From Paracoccaceae bacterium (GTDB lineage: Bacteria > Pseudomonadota > Alphaproteobacteria > Rhodobacterales > Rhodobacteraceae), in the NCBI GenBank assembly GCA_020832655.1, contig JAFIEF010000005.1, positions 1 through 64,000 on the forward strand: a stretch of 64,000 nt of DNA, read 5' to 3'. How positions within the stretch are numbered: the stretch's first letter is position 1; each line of letters opens with the position of its first letter. Both the position numbers and the translations under genes were made by a program. Shown here in pieces: positions 26,181-38,051 of this stretch. Under the pieces are notes generated by a model, which had not been told where the DNA came from, made no database searches, and saw only the letters and a program-made list of their open reading frames with translations.

Positions 26181-27560
26181 TCAGAAACTGCCGAAGAAAC
26201 TGCCCAGCGTGATCAGCACCACCAGCGCAATCAGCGGGATGATCACCGCGACCACGGCGATGTCCTTGTAAGCCTCGCGATGGGTCAGCCCGCAAATGGT
26301 CAAGAGCGTGATCACCGCACCATTATGGGGCAACGCGTCCAGCCCGCCTGTCGCGACGGCGGTGACACGGTGCAGCAGATCGGGCGATATCCCCGCCGCC
26401 TGCCCCATCTGCATATAGGTTTCGCCCAGGGTCGACAGCGCAATCGACATCCCCCCAGAGGCAGAGCCGGTCATCCCCGCCAGCAGGCTGGTGCCGATAG
26501 CAAGCGAGATCAGCGGATTATCCCCGCCTGCCGTGACCACCCAGTCGCGGATCGCGCCAAAGGCCGCAAGCGAGGCGATGACCGCGCCAAACCCCACCAG
26601 CGAGGCCGTGTTGAAGATGGGTTTGAGCGAATCCTTCGCCCCTGCATCCAGCGTGTCCTGCAACTTGCCGGTCAGCCGCGCCCAGTTCAGTGCCACCAGC
26701 GCCATTGACGCCAGCGTCAGCGCCGCAATCACCGACCACACCCCGCGCAACGCGCCGATATCGGTTTCGCCAAATTCCGGCTTCGCCAGATAGCTTGTGT
26801 CCAGCATCGGGATCAGCAGGAATGTAAATGCCACATTCAGCATCAGCACCAGAACCAGAGGGGCACCCGCCACCGGCAGCGAGGGCTGGCCGCCGCCCGC
26901 CGCCCGCGCCTCCTGGTCGGCATCCGCACCATATCCCGGACCCAGCGCCCGCGCGCGCCGCTCCAACCATGCCCAGCCCAAGCCCAGCATCAACAGCGCG
27001 CTGATTACCCCCAGCCCCGGCGCGGCGAAAGGCGTGGTGCCGAAATAGGGCATCGGGATCGCGTTCTGGATCGCGGGCGTGCCGGGCAGCGCGGTCATGG
27101 TGAAGGTGAATGCCCCCAGCGCAATGGTTGCGGGGATCAGCCTTTTCGGCAGCCGGGCTTCCTGAAACAGCGCCGCGGCAATCGGCCAGACCGCGAAGGC
27201 AACCACGAAAAGCGACACCCCGCCATAAGTCATCACTGCACAACACAGGATCACGGCAAGGATCGCACGCTGCGGCCCCAGCCTGTGGATGATGCCATCG
27301 GCCAACACGCGGGCAGAGCCGGACACCTCCATCAGCTTGCCAAATACCGCGCCCAGCAGGAACAGCGGAAAGAACTGGATGATGAAGCCGCCCGTGGCGG
27401 TCATGAAAACCTGGGTATAGCTGGCCAGAACCGGCCCGCCCTCTGCCAGCAATACCGCCATAAGCGCCAGCGCCGGGGTCAGCAACAGCAGGCTTATCCC
27501 GCGATAGGCCAGATACATCAGGGCGGCCAGGGCAAGGGCGATGATCACGATGCCGGTCAT
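26181..27560 (-). CDS. GntP-family permease
   Basis: A 459-residue protein of about 12 helices resembling GntP gluconate:H+ symporters. Seen: YGGVSLFVVAFAVWPIA, the TALPGTPAIQNAIPMPYFGT loop and C-terminal GGLDALPHNGAVITLL, both typical of GntP/short-chain-acid transporters. I take ATG 27560 rather than the TTG 27593 used by the track. It sits upstream of the SLC13 gene on the same strand with a 73-base gap. It may import a hydroxy acid such as gluconate or hydroxybutyrate; the substrate is uncertain. Confidence 0.85.
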   Translation of the reverse strand: MTGIVIIALALAALMYLAYRGISLLLLTPALALMAVLLAEGGPVLASYTQVFMTATGGFIIQFFPLFLLGAVFGKLMEVSGSARVLADGIIHRLGPQRAILAVILCCAVMTYGGVSLFVVAFAVWPIAAALFQEARLPKRLIPATIALGAFTFTMTALPGTPAIQNAIPMPYFGTTPFAAPGLGVISALLMLGLGWAWLERRARALGPGYGADADQEARAAGGGQPSLPVAGAPLVLVLMLNVAFTFLLIPMLDTSYLAKPEFGETDIGALRGVWSVIAALTLASMALVALNWARLTGKLQDTLDAGAKDSLKPIFNTASLVGFGAVIASLAAFGAIRDWVVTAGGDNPLISLAIGTSLLAGMTGSASGGMSIALSTLGETYMQMGQAAGISPDLLHRVTAVATGGLDALPHNGAVITLLTICGLTHREAYKDIAVVAVIIPLIALVVLITLGSFFGSF

Positions 27561-27702
27561 GGCGTGGGTCCAGAAATTGCTGCGCTGCGGCAATGCTATC
27601 GCAGCATGGCCCGGCTTGCAATCGCTGGGCCCGGCATAAAACCGCGCCCAGCAATCACATTGCAGGGCGCGGCAATTGTTTCAGACGATCAGACGGGTCG
27701 GA

Positions 27703-29904
<2,202 letters not shown>

Positions 29905-30045
29905 TCATATACCGCATAGCTGCGTATCGGATGCGGCAAATTCAAGCCGCAAAACCAAGATGCCAGCGGTATAGCACGCAGAAATCATAAGTAGAACTTG
30001 CATTTTCTTATCATAGCAATTTGAATTCATTATGCACAAGGCTGC
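29905..30045. promoter_or_regulatory. AT-rich katG upstream region with ATAG half-sites
   Basis: Between katG and the divergent ABC ATPase gene lies an AT-rich stretch containing CATAGC (29915), TATAGC (29970) and CATAGC (30012). They resemble OxyR half-sites but are not arranged as a full canonical site. This is weak evidence of peroxide control. Confidence 0.3.
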
Positions 30046-30113
30046 TTGATACAGATCATGGTGCGCGGGAACCATGCTTGGCACGGTCCGGCAAAATCTG
30101 CCATGATGACCAT

Positions 30114-30833
30114 ATGATCGACGCTGCCCCACCCCCTGTTTTCCGACTGGCCGATGTGACCCGTGTGTTTCGCACCGGCACGATAGAAGTACGCGCGCTG
30201 CGCGGCGTCACCCTGTCGCTGAATGAACACGAAATGGTGGTGCTTCTGGGCGCGTCGGGGTCGGGCAAGTCGACGCTGCTGAACATCATGGGCGGGCTGG
30301 ATCTGCCGACCGAGGGCAAGGTGTTCTTCCGCGACCGCGACCTGTCGGGCGCGTCTGACAAGCGATTGACCGCGTTTCGCCGCGACCATGTCGGCTTTGT
30401 CTTTCAGTTCTATAATCTGGTGCCCAGCCTGACCGCGCGGGAAAATGTAGCACTGGTCACGGAAATCGCGCGCGATCCGATGTCCCCCGAAGAAGCGCTT
30501 GACCGCGTGGGGCTGACCCCGCGCATGGACCATTTCCCGTCAGAACTGTCGGGCGGCGAACAGCAGCGCGTGGCGATTGCCCGCGCCATCGCCAAGCGCC
30601 CCGATGTATTGCTGTGCGATGAACCCACCGGCGCGCTGGACAGCAAGACCGGCGTGCAGGTGCTGGAAGCGCTGGAAGAGGTCAATCGCAGCCTTGGCAC
30701 CGCCACCATCCTGATCACCCACAACGCCGATATCCAGCGCATCGCGCATCGGGTGGTGGTGCTGGCCGATGGCCGCGTGACCCGCGACGAAGTCAATGCC
30801 CGGCGCATCAGCCCGTCACAGGTGACATGGTGA
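30114..30833 (+). CDS. ABC transporter ATPase (MacB/LolD type)
   Basis: A 239-residue ABC ATPase of the LolD/MacB-like class. Walker [10 protein letters not shown], signature [14 protein letters not shown] and Walker [17 protein letters not shown] are seen. The start is taken at ATG 30114 (MIDAAPP). It is followed by an FtsX-type permease whose start overlaps its stop and then by a HlyD-type adaptor. I infer a mechanotransmission-type exporter or envelope transport system. The cargo is unknown. Confidence 0.92.
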   Translation: MIDAAPPPVFRLADVTRVFRTGTIEVRALRGVTLSLNEHEMVVLLGASGSGKSTLLNIMGGLDLPTEGKVFFRDRDLSGASDKRLTAFRRDHVGFVFQFYNLVPSLTARENVALVTEIARDPMSPEEALDRVGLTPRMDHFPSELSGGEQQRVAIARAIAKRPDVLLCDEPTGALDSKTGVQVLEALEEVNRSLGTATILITHNADIQRIAHRVVVLADGRVTRDEVNARRISPSQVTW

Positions 30834-33193
30834 GGGCGCTGGACCGCAAATTGCTGCGCGACCTGGGAAGGATATGGGCGCAGACCGTGGCAATCGCGCT
30901 GGTGCTTGGCTGCGGCATCATGGTGATGGTGGCGGCGCATGCCACGCAATCCTCGCTGGTGCAGACCCAATCGGCCTATTATGACCGCCATCGCTTCGCC
31001 GATATGTTCGTGTCCGCGACGCGGGTGCCACAGCCGCTGCTGGCGGAACTGGCAGAAATTGACGGCGTGGCCTGGGTAGACGGGCGGATCGGCTTCCATT
31101 CGGTGCTGGATATTGACGGCATGGATGCCCCGGCAATCGGGCGGGTGCTGTCGCTGCCGCCCGGCAATGCGCAGGGGCTGAACCTGCCGCTCTTGCGTCA
31201 GGGGCGGATGCCCGACCCGGACCGGCTGGACGAGGTGGCGATCAACGAACCCTTCGGGCAGGCCCACGGGCTGGAACCCGGCGCGCGGTTTCGCGCGGTT
31301 CTGAACGGGCAGTTGCGGGAACTGACCGTCACGGGATGGCTGCTTAGCCCCGAATTCATCTATACTATGGCGCCGGGCACGATCATGCCCGATGATCGCA
31401 GTTTCGGCCTGATCTGGCTGAACCAGCCTGCGGCAGCAGCCGTCAAGGATATGCAAGGCGCAGTCAACGAGATCTCGCTGCGGCTGATGCGCGGAGCAGA
31501 TGAACGCGCAGTAATGGTAGCCGTCGACCGGCTGCTGGACCCCTATGGCGGCACCGGTGCCTATGGGCGCGACCGGCAAAGCAGCCATGCCTTTCTGGAC
31601 AGCGAATTACAGCAACTTGGTGGGCTGGCCACCTATCTGCCGCCGGTCTTTCTGGTGGTGGCGGCGTTTCTGGTCAATATGGTGCTGGGGCGGCTGATTG
31701 CGCTGGAACGCCCGCAGATCGGGCTGATGCGCGCGCTGGGCTATAGCCGCACCGAAATCGGGATGCATTACTTCAAGCTTGCCGCGCTGATCGGGGTGAT
31801 CGGCGTGGGCTTGGGCTGGGGCTTTGGCTGGCTGCTGCGCGAAGGCATGCTGGCGCTGTATATGGATTTCTTCCGCTTCCCCTTCCTGCTGCGCGACATC
31901 GCACCGGGGGCGATGCTGGGATCTGCCGCGCTAGGGGTGGGCGCGGTTGGGCTGGGCGCGGCGCGCGCGGTCATGGCCGCCATCCGCCTGCCCCCGGCAG
32001 AAGCCATGTCCCCGCCTGCGCCACCCAGCTTCGCGCGCGGCTGGGTCGACCGGGCAATGGCCGCCCTGCGCCTGCGCCAGACCAGCATGATGATCCTGCG
32101 CTCTATCCTGCGCTGGCCGGGACGGGCGATGATCACGCTGCTCGGCGTGTCAACCTCGGTGGGCGTGCTGGTGTCGTCCTATTTCCTGTTCGACGCAATT
32201 GATGTTGTGCAGAACCGCGTTTTCGAACAGGGCAACCGCCAGCATGTCACCCTGACACTGGCCGCGCCCGCGCCCGAACATGCCGTGCTTGACGCCTATA
32301 CCCTGCCCGGCGTGCTACGTGCCGAAGGTGCCTATGCCGCGCCTGTGCGGCTGATCAATGGCCATCGCAGCCGCACCAGCGCGCTGATGGCCCAATTCCC
32401 AGGCGCGACGCTGGCGCGGGTGATGGATGATGCCACCGGGCTGGTGGAATTACCGCAAACCGGGGTGGTGCTGCCCGATCTGGTGGCACGGCATCTGCAT
32501 ATTTCGGCCGGTGACATGATCGAAGTCGAACTGCTGACCCCACCACGCGAGACCCTGACCCTGCCGGTCACGCAGATCATCCAGCAGGGGCTGGGGGGCG
32601 AGGCCTATATCGCCGCCCCGGCGCTGTTTCAGGCCATGCGCATCGCGCCGCAGGTCAGCCAGATTCATCTGCGCGTCGATCCGCCCGAAATGCCCGCGCT
32701 GCAACATCGGTTGAAGACTGTGCCCGCCATCGCCGGCGTATCCGACTGGGCGCAGGTGCGCGCCCAGTTTCAGGCCGAACTTGATGATGGTATGCTGACA
32801 ATGGTGCTGATCTACACGGTGATCGGCGTGCTAATCGCCATTGGGGTGGTCTATAATGCTGCGCGCATTCAGCTATCGGAACGCGCGCATGAACTGGCCA
32901 GCCTTCGCGTGATGGGCTTTACCCGCTTCGAGGTGGGCTTTGTGCTGGTGGGCGAAATGATGCTGCTGACACTGGTCGCCGTGCCGCTGGGCTGGCTGAT
33001 GGGCTATGCCTTTGCGCAGGGCATGGTCGATGCGGTGTCGACAGATGTGGTGCAACTGCCCTTCGCGATTTCGCGGCGCACCTATGCGCTGGCCGCGCTG
33101 GCCGTTGTCGCCGCTTCGCTGGCGGCGGTTCTGCTGGTGCGGCGCAGGCTGGACCGGATTGATTTGGCCAGCGCGCTGAAGGCAAGAGAGTAA
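30827..33193 (+). CDS. FtsX-type ABC transporter permease
   Basis: A 788-residue permease with an N-terminal helix, a large periplasmic domain and two FtsX-like membrane domains (about residues 270-390 and 660-780), so it is a duplicated eight-plus-helix permease. The C-terminal [18 protein letters not shown] tail is usual for this class. It overlaps the ATPase gene by 7 bases and precedes the adaptor gene. No outer-membrane channel gene follows. Confidence 0.9.
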   Translation: MVRALDRKLLRDLGRIWAQTVAIALVLGCGIMVMVAAHATQSSLVQTQSAYYDRHRFADMFVSATRVPQPLLAELAEIDGVAWVDGRIGFHSVLDIDGMDAPAIGRVLSLPPGNAQGLNLPLLRQGRMPDPDRLDEVAINEPFGQAHGLEPGARFRAVLNGQLRELTVTGWLLSPEFIYTMAPGTIMPDDRSFGLIWLNQPAAAAVKDMQGAVNEISLRLMRGADERAVMVAVDRLLDPYGGTGAYGRDRQSSHAFLDSELQQLGGLATYLPPVFLVVAAFLVNMVLGRLIALERPQIGLMRALGYSRTEIGMHYFKLAALIGVIGVGLGWGFGWLLREGMLALYMDFFRFPFLLRDIAPGAMLGSAALGVGAVGLGAARAVMAAIRLPPAEAMSPPAPPSFARGWVDRAMAALRLRQTSMMILRSILRWPGRAMITLLGVSTSVGVLVSSYFLFDAIDVVQNRVFEQGNRQHVTLTLAAPAPEHAVLDAYTLPGVLRAEGAYAAPVRLINGHRSRTSALMAQFPGATLARVMDDATGLVELPQTGVVLPDLVARHLHISAGDMIEVELLTPPRETLTLPVTQIIQQGLGGEAYIAAPALFQAMRIAPQVSQIHLRVDPPEMPALQHRLKTVPAIAGVSDWAQVRAQFQAELDDGMLTMVLIYTVIGVLIAIGVVYNAARIQLSERAHELASLRVMGFTRFEVGFVLVGEMMLLTLVAVPLGWLMGYAFAQGMVDAVSTDVVQLPFAISRRTYALAALAVVAASLAAVLLVRRRLDRIDLASALKARE

Positions 33194-33212
33194 GGACGAA
33201 AGGAACAGGTTC

Positions 33213-34424
33213 ATGTCACGCACAAGGCTGGCACTGGGGATCGTGGTGCTGCTTGGCCTGGGGGCCGCAGCGATCTGGGCGCTATGGCCAGAGCCGCAGC
33301 CGGTCGATCTGGGGCAGGTCGAACGCGCGCCGATGCAGATCACCCTGACCGCCGAGGGCGTGACCCGCGTGCGCAACCCCGTCACCATCACCGCCCCGAT
33401 AACGGGCACCACCACGCGCTCGCCGGTGCAGACCGGCGACAGCGTGCGCGCGGGCGAAACCCTGATTGCAGTGATCCAGGCGGCAGACCCCGCGCTGATG
33501 GATGCGCGCAGCCGCGCGCAGGCCGAAGCCGCCGTGGCAGAGGCCGAAGCCGCCGTGCAACTGGCCGAGGCCAATCTTGAGCGCGCCGAATCCGCCCTTG
33601 ACCATGCCCGCGCGCAACTTGAACGCGGCGAACGCCTAGCCGCCAGCGGCACCATATCGCAGCGCATGCTGGAAGATTTGCAACAGGCCGTCACCTCTGC
33701 CCGTCAGGGGCTAAGCGCAGCGCGCGCGGAACGCGATCTGTCGCAGGCAACGCTGCTGCGCGCGCGCGCGCAGCTTCTGGGGCCGGAAGCCACGCGCCTG
33801 CCCAATGGCGAGCCGGGGGAATGCTGTGTGCGCATCATCGCGCCGGTCAGCGGCACGGTTCTGAATGTCACCGACCGCAATGCACGTCAGGTCAGCGCGG
33901 GCACCCCGCTTGTGACCATCGGCGACCTGGCCGATCTGGAGATCGAGCTTGACCTATTGTCCAGCGATGCGGTGCGCGTGCCCGCTGACGCGCCCGCGCG
34001 CATAACACGCTGGGGCGGCGAGGCTGTGCTGAAGGCGCGGCTGCGCCGGATCGAGCCAGCCGCCTTCACCCGCGTCTCGGCGCTGGGGATCGAGGAACAG
34101 CGCGTGCGGCTGCAACTGGATCTGCTGACCCCGCCCCAGGACCGCCCCGGTCTGGGCGATCAGTTCCGCGTGCTGGCGCAGATCACCCTGTGGCAGGACG
34201 ACTCGGTTCTGCAACTTCCGCAAAGCGCGCTGTTTCGTCACGGCGATGGCTGGGCGGTGTTTCGCAAGCTTGATGGTCAGGCGCTGCTGACCCCGGTTAC
34301 GCCGGGGCGGCGCTCTGCCGACAATGTGGAAATACTGGATGGTATAGAGGCCGGCACGCAGGTGGTTCTGTTCCCGCCCGCCAGCCTGAGCGATGGCGCG
34401 CGGATTATTCCGCGCGATGGCTGA
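33213..34424 (+). CDS. HlyD/MacA-like periplasmic adaptor
   Basis: A 403-residue membrane-fusion adaptor: one N-terminal anchor helix, split biotinyl-lipoyl half-motifs (ITAPITGTTTRSPVQTGDSVRAGETL and IIAPVSGTVLNVTDRN), and an alpha-helical hairpin rich in Ala and Glu between them. It would link the ABC permease to an outer-membrane channel or deliver cargo across the periplasm. AAAGGAACAGG precedes the ATG. It closes a three-gene operon with the ATPase and permease. Confidence 0.92.
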   Translation: MSRTRLALGIVVLLGLGAAAIWALWPEPQPVDLGQVERAPMQITLTAEGVTRVRNPVTITAPITGTTTRSPVQTGDSVRAGETLIAVIQAADPALMDARSRAQAEAAVAEAEAAVQLAEANLERAESALDHARAQLERGERLAASGTISQRMLEDLQQAVTSARQGLSAARAERDLSQATLLRARAQLLGPEATRLPNGEPGECCVRIIAPVSGTVLNVTDRNARQVSAGTPLVTIGDLADLEIELDLLSSDAVRVPADAPARITRWGGEAVLKARLRRIEPAAFTRVSALGIEEQRVRLQLDLLTPPQDRPGLGDQFRVLAQITLWQDDSVLQLPQSALFRHGDGWAVFRKLDGQALLTPVTPGRRSADNVEILDGIEAGTQVVLFPPASLSDGARIIPRDG

Positions 34425-34483
34425 GTGGCCCGCAATTGGGGGTGGGATGCGCGCATCCACGCCCCCTGCGGGCCGGATCGGCG

Positions 34484-34684
34484 TCAGCCGATGATGCGGT
34501 CGATATCGCTGCGCACCAGCCCGACATCTGCCAGTTCGCGATCCGTCAGCTTGTGCAGTTCGCGGCGCGTGATACGGGTATCGTTCCAGGTCTTCAGGGT
34601 GGCGAAAAACGCGCCAAGCGACAGGCCCTGGAAACCGTCAAGCGCGCGCTCGACATGCGGGCGGCTTTGTTCGTAGAAGGTCAT
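34484..34684 (-). CDS. DUF1127 (YjiS-like) small protein
   Basis: A 66-residue protein with the DUF1127 core TRRELHKLTDRELADVGLVRSDIDRII. Short alphaproteobacterial DUF1127 proteins are often stress-induced and some affect phosphate metabolism or RNA turnover; the role of this one is unknown. It is a lone gene convergent with the adaptor gene and divergent from ruvC. Confidence 0.85.
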   Translation of the reverse strand: MTFYEQSRPHVERALDGFQGLSLGAFFATLKTWNDTRITRRELHKLTDRELADVGLVRSDIDRIIG

Positions 34685-34906
34685 CTTCGGTCTCCATTCG
34701 GGAAGTTTTATAACTGCCCATTATGCAGGCAGTGATGCAGAGCTATGCCTCTCTGCTGCGCAGCACAACTACCGAAATCCGCAACTCCACTATGCAAATT
34801 TCGCATGACACCCCGCGCCATCCGTCAAATCGAAACGCTTGGCAGATGTTCGCCTTTCGTGCTAACAGTTTTGCAACAAGGGCAGGCAGACAGCGAAAGG
34901 CCAGAT

Positions 34907-35410
34907 ATGCGCGTCATCGGCATTGATCCCGGCTTGCGGAATCTGGGCTGGGGCATCATCGAGGCCGAAGGCAGCAGGCTGCGCCATATCGGCAACGGGG
35001 TGTGCCACTCTGACCCCGGCGGCACATTGGCCGCGCGGCTGCTGGAACTGCACAGCCAGTTGACCGAGGTTATCAGGCAATATCGCCCCAATATGGCCGC
35101 GGTAGAGCAGACCTTTGTCAACAAGGACGCGGTGGCCACGCTGAAGCTGGGCAGCGCGCGCGGTATCGCGCTTCTGGTGCCGGCGCAGGCCGGGCTTCAG
35201 GTCGGCGAATACGCCCCCAATGCGGTCAAGAAGGCGGTGGTCGGCGTGGGCAAGGCCGCCAAGGAACAGGTTGATCATATGGTGCGCATGCAGCTTCCCG
35301 GCGTACAGATTGCCGGGCCGGATGCTGCCGATGCGCTGGCAATTGCCATCTGCCACGCCTTTCACGGCCAATCGGCGCAGCGCATGGCGCTGGCAAGGGG
35401 CGCGCGATGA
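34907..35410 (+). CDS. ruvC: Holliday junction resolvase RuvC
   Basis: A 167-residue RNase-H-fold nuclease that cuts Holliday junctions. Catalytic acidic residues are visible in [24 protein letters not shown] and the C-terminal [15 protein letters not shown] prefer ATG 34907 with CGAAAGG upstream over the track start at 34745. It overlaps ruvA by four bases (ATGA). Confidence 0.96.
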   Translation: MRVIGIDPGLRNLGWGIIEAEGSRLRHIGNGVCHSDPGGTLAARLLELHSQLTEVIRQYRPNMAAVEQTFVNKDAVATLKLGSARGIALLVPAQAGLQVGEYAPNAVKKAVVGVGKAAKEQVDHMVRMQLPGVQIAGPDAADALAIAICHAFHGQSAQRMALARGAR

Positions 35411-36075
35411 TCGGCAAAATATCGGGCATACTGGACATGCGCGGGCCGGACCATGTGCTGGTCGATGTGCGCGGGGTGGGCTATATCGTTTTCGTCTCTG
35501 AGCGCACCCTTGCGCGGCTGCCCGCCATCGGGCAGGTGGTGGCGCTATACACCGATCTGGTGGTGCGCGAGGATCTGTTGCAGCTTTACGGTTTCATCAG
35601 CCTTCAGGAAAAGGAATGGCACCGCGTGCTGACCTCGGTGCAGGGGGTGGGGGCGAAGGCGTCGCTGGCAATTCTGGGCGCGCTGGGGCCGAATGGCGTG
35701 GCACGGGCGATTGCGCTGGGCGACAGCGCGGCCTTGCGCGCCGCGCCCGGTGTCGGGCCGAAACTGGCGCAACGCATCGCCAATGAGTTGAAGGACAAGG
35801 CGCCTGCGCTGATGGCGGTCGAGGTTGCACCCGCCCCTGTGGCCGAGGCACCGGCCAGCCCCGCCGCGCCAGGTCCCGCCCCCCCGCAAGCCCCTGCCCC
35901 CGCTTCCGCCCCGCAATCAAACGCCGTGGCCGAAGCCATGTCGGCGCTGGCCAATCTGGGCTATGGCCCCTCTGACGCCGCCCGCGCAGTGGCTGAAGCA
36001 CAATCCACCACGCCAGAGGCCGACACCCCTGCCCTGATCCGCGCCGCGCTGCGCCTGCTCGCCCCGAAAGGGTAG
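35407..36075 (+). CDS. ruvA: Holliday junction branch migration protein RuvA
   Basis: A 222-residue protein with N-terminal OB fold ([28 protein letters not shown]), two helix-hairpin-helix motifs ([15 protein letters not shown] and [17 protein letters not shown]), an Ala/Pro-rich linker, and a C-terminal RuvB-binding domain. It targets RuvB to Holliday junctions. Unusually, ruvB does not follow directly; a DUF4268 gene intervenes. Confidence 0.96.
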   Translation: MIGKISGILDMRGPDHVLVDVRGVGYIVFVSERTLARLPAIGQVVALYTDLVVREDLLQLYGFISLQEKEWHRVLTSVQGVGAKASLAILGALGPNGVARAIALGDSAALRAAPGVGPKLAQRIANELKDKAPALMAVEVAPAPVAEAPASPAAPGPAPPQAPAPASAPQSNAVAEAMSALANLGYGPSDAARAVAEAQSTTPEADTPALIRAALRLLAPKG

Positions 36076-36079
36076 AAGT

Positions 36080-36997
36080 ATGAGAAGCCAACCGATTTCA
36101 AGACTGACCAACCTGGCACCGCGCATGGCATGGCCCGACGAAGCGCGGGACTTCACCCCTTGGCTGGCCGAAAACCTCGACCATCTGAATGACGCCATTG
36201 GGCTTGAACTGGAACTGACCGGGCGCGAGGTCACGGTAGAAGGCTTTGCGGCAGATATACTTGCCCGTGATGTTACCGATGACAGCAATGTGCTGATCGA
36301 AAATCAACTGGAGCGGACAGACCATCAGCATCTGGGACAGATCATGACATATCTGGCGGGGCTGGATGCGCGCACAGTGATTTGGATCGCCCCAGAATTT
36401 CGCGAGCCGCATCTCTCTGCTATCGGCTGGCTCAACCAGCATACATCCGAAGCATTCGCCTTTTTTGCTGTCAGGTTGCGGGTTGTCAGCATCGCGGGTA
36501 GCCCGCCTGCGCCGATCTTCGAGGTGATGGAAAAACCCAACGGCTGGGAGCGCCGCCTCCAACATGCTGCAACCCGGAATGGTGGCTCGGCACGCGGGGA
36601 TTCGCGCGCCGCATTCTGGGCCGCCTATCTAGAGCGGTTTCCGCAGGCCACAGAATGGGGGCTGGCCCCTCGCCGACATTCAAACGCGTGGGTCAAGAAT
36701 GTGCTCTGTGGCAGGATCTGGCTGTCGCTCTGGATCGGAGATGAAAACTGTGGCGTTTTTGTCCGTGGCCCCTTTGGAACCTCTATGGAAGAAACGGCCG
36801 AGCTTCTGGAACCTTATCTCGATGGACTGAGAGAATATTTGAATATTCCAAGGGTCTCTGAAACCCGTTACCCCCTGCTTCAGCGTTTGGAAATAAGTGC
36901 CGCTGATGCCTCCAACTGGCCGCAGATCATTGACTGGATGGAGGAAACACGAGACCGCTACACACGCGCAATCAACCAGATCGTTGACATCACATGA
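36080..36997 (+). CDS. DUF4268 / PD-(D/E)XK nuclease-like protein inserted in the ruv operon
   Basis: A 305-residue protein. The N-terminal half holds an apparent PD-(D/E)XK-like core: Glu in IGLELELTG, Asp in FAADILARD and an ENQ in [27 protein letters not shown], where ENQ replaces the usual E-x-K. The C-terminal half, from about residue 170 ([12 protein letters not shown]), matches DUF4268. Two lines of its sequence have 48-50% G+C, against about 65% for neighbours, suggesting transfer. It starts 4 bases after the ruvA stop and its TGA overlaps the ruvB ATG. Function unknown; a DNA-processing or defence role is inference from fold and place. Confidence 0.8.
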   Translation: MRSQPISRLTNLAPRMAWPDEARDFTPWLAENLDHLNDAIGLELELTGREVTVEGFAADILARDVTDDSNVLIENQLERTDHQHLGQIMTYLAGLDARTVIWIAPEFREPHLSAIGWLNQHTSEAFAFFAVRLRVVSIAGSPPAPIFEVMEKPNGWERRLQHAATRNGGSARGDSRAAFWAAYLERFPQATEWGLAPRRHSNAWVKNVLCGRIWLSLWIGDENCGVFVRGPFGTSMEETAELLEPYLDGLREYLNIPRVSETRYPLLQRLEISAADASNWPQIIDWMEETRDRYTRAINQIVDIT

Positions 36998-38031
36998 CCA
37001 ATCCCGACCCCGGCCTGCGCGGCGCAGACCTGCCTGACGACCCGCCCGAACTGGACCGCGCGCTGCGCCCGCAGGCGCTGGATGATTTCGTGGGCCAGGC
37101 AGAGGTCCGCGCCAATCTGCGCATCTTCATCCAGTCAGCGCGGATGCGCGGGCAGGCGATGGATCACACGCTGTTCTATGGCCCGCCCGGTCTGGGCAAG
37201 ACCACGCTGGCACAGATCATGGCGCGTGAATTGGGGGTCGGGTTTCGCATGACCTCCGGCCCGGTGCTGGCCAGGGCGGGCGATCTGGCCGCAATTCTGA
37301 CCAATCTGGAAGCCCGTGATGTACTGTTCATTGATGAAATTCACCGCCTGAACCCGGTGGTCGAAGAAGTTCTCTATCCGGCGATGGAGGATTTCCAGCT
37401 TGATCTGGTGATCGGTGAAGGGCCGGCCGCGCGCACTGTGCGCATTGAATTGCAGCCCTTCACGCTGGTGGGCGCGACCACGCGGCTGGGGCTGCTGACC
37501 ACGCCCTTGCGCGACCGTTTCGGCATCCCCACGCGGCTGCAATTCTATACCGAGGCTGAACTCTGCCAGATCGTGACACGCGGCGCGCGACTTCTGGGGG
37601 TGCAGGCCGATGAGGAAGGCGTGCGCGAAGTGGCGCGGCGCGCGCGCGGCACCCCGCGCATTGCCGGTCGCCTGCTGCGCCGGGTGGTGGATTTTGCGCT
37701 GGTTGAAGGCGACGGGCATCTGACGCGCAAACTGGCCGATGACGCGCTGACCCGGCTGGGGGTGGACAATCTGGGCCTTGACGGGGCCGACCGGCGCTAT
37801 CTGACATTGCTGGCGGAAAATTATGGCGGCGGGCCAGTGGGGGTGGAAACCATCGCTGCTGCATTATCCGAAAGCCGCGACGCGATTGAAGAGGTGATCG
37901 AGCCGTTCCTGCTGCAACAGGGGTTGATTGCGCGCACCCCGCGCGGCCGGATGCTGGCGGCACGCGCCTGGGCGCATCTGGGCCTGCCTGCCCCGCGCAA
38001 TGAAGGTCAGGGCGGGCTGTTCGACGCATAG
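36994..38031 (+). CDS. ruvB: Holliday junction branch migration helicase RuvB
   Basis: A 345-residue AAA+ motor for branch migration. Walker [12 protein letters not shown], Walker [17 protein letters not shown] and the arginine-finger region in LRDRFGI are present, followed by the winged-helix domain. It overlaps the DUF4268 gene by four bases, so its translation may depend on that gene. Confidence 0.97.
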   Translation: MTNPDPGLRGADLPDDPPELDRALRPQALDDFVGQAEVRANLRIFIQSARMRGQAMDHTLFYGPPGLGKTTLAQIMARELGVGFRMTSGPVLARAGDLAAILTNLEARDVLFIDEIHRLNPVVEEVLYPAMEDFQLDLVIGEGPAARTVRIELQPFTLVGATTRLGLLTTPLRDRFGIPTRLQFYTEAELCQIVTRGARLLGVQADEEGVREVARRARGTPRIAGRLLRRVVDFALVEGDGHLTRKLADDALTRLGVDNLGLDGADRRYLTLLAENYGGGPVGVETIAAALSESRDAIEEVIEPFLLQQGLIARTPRGRMLAARAWAHLGLPAPRNEGQGGLFDA

Positions 38032-38051
38032 CCGCGTGGCGCGCGCGCGGA

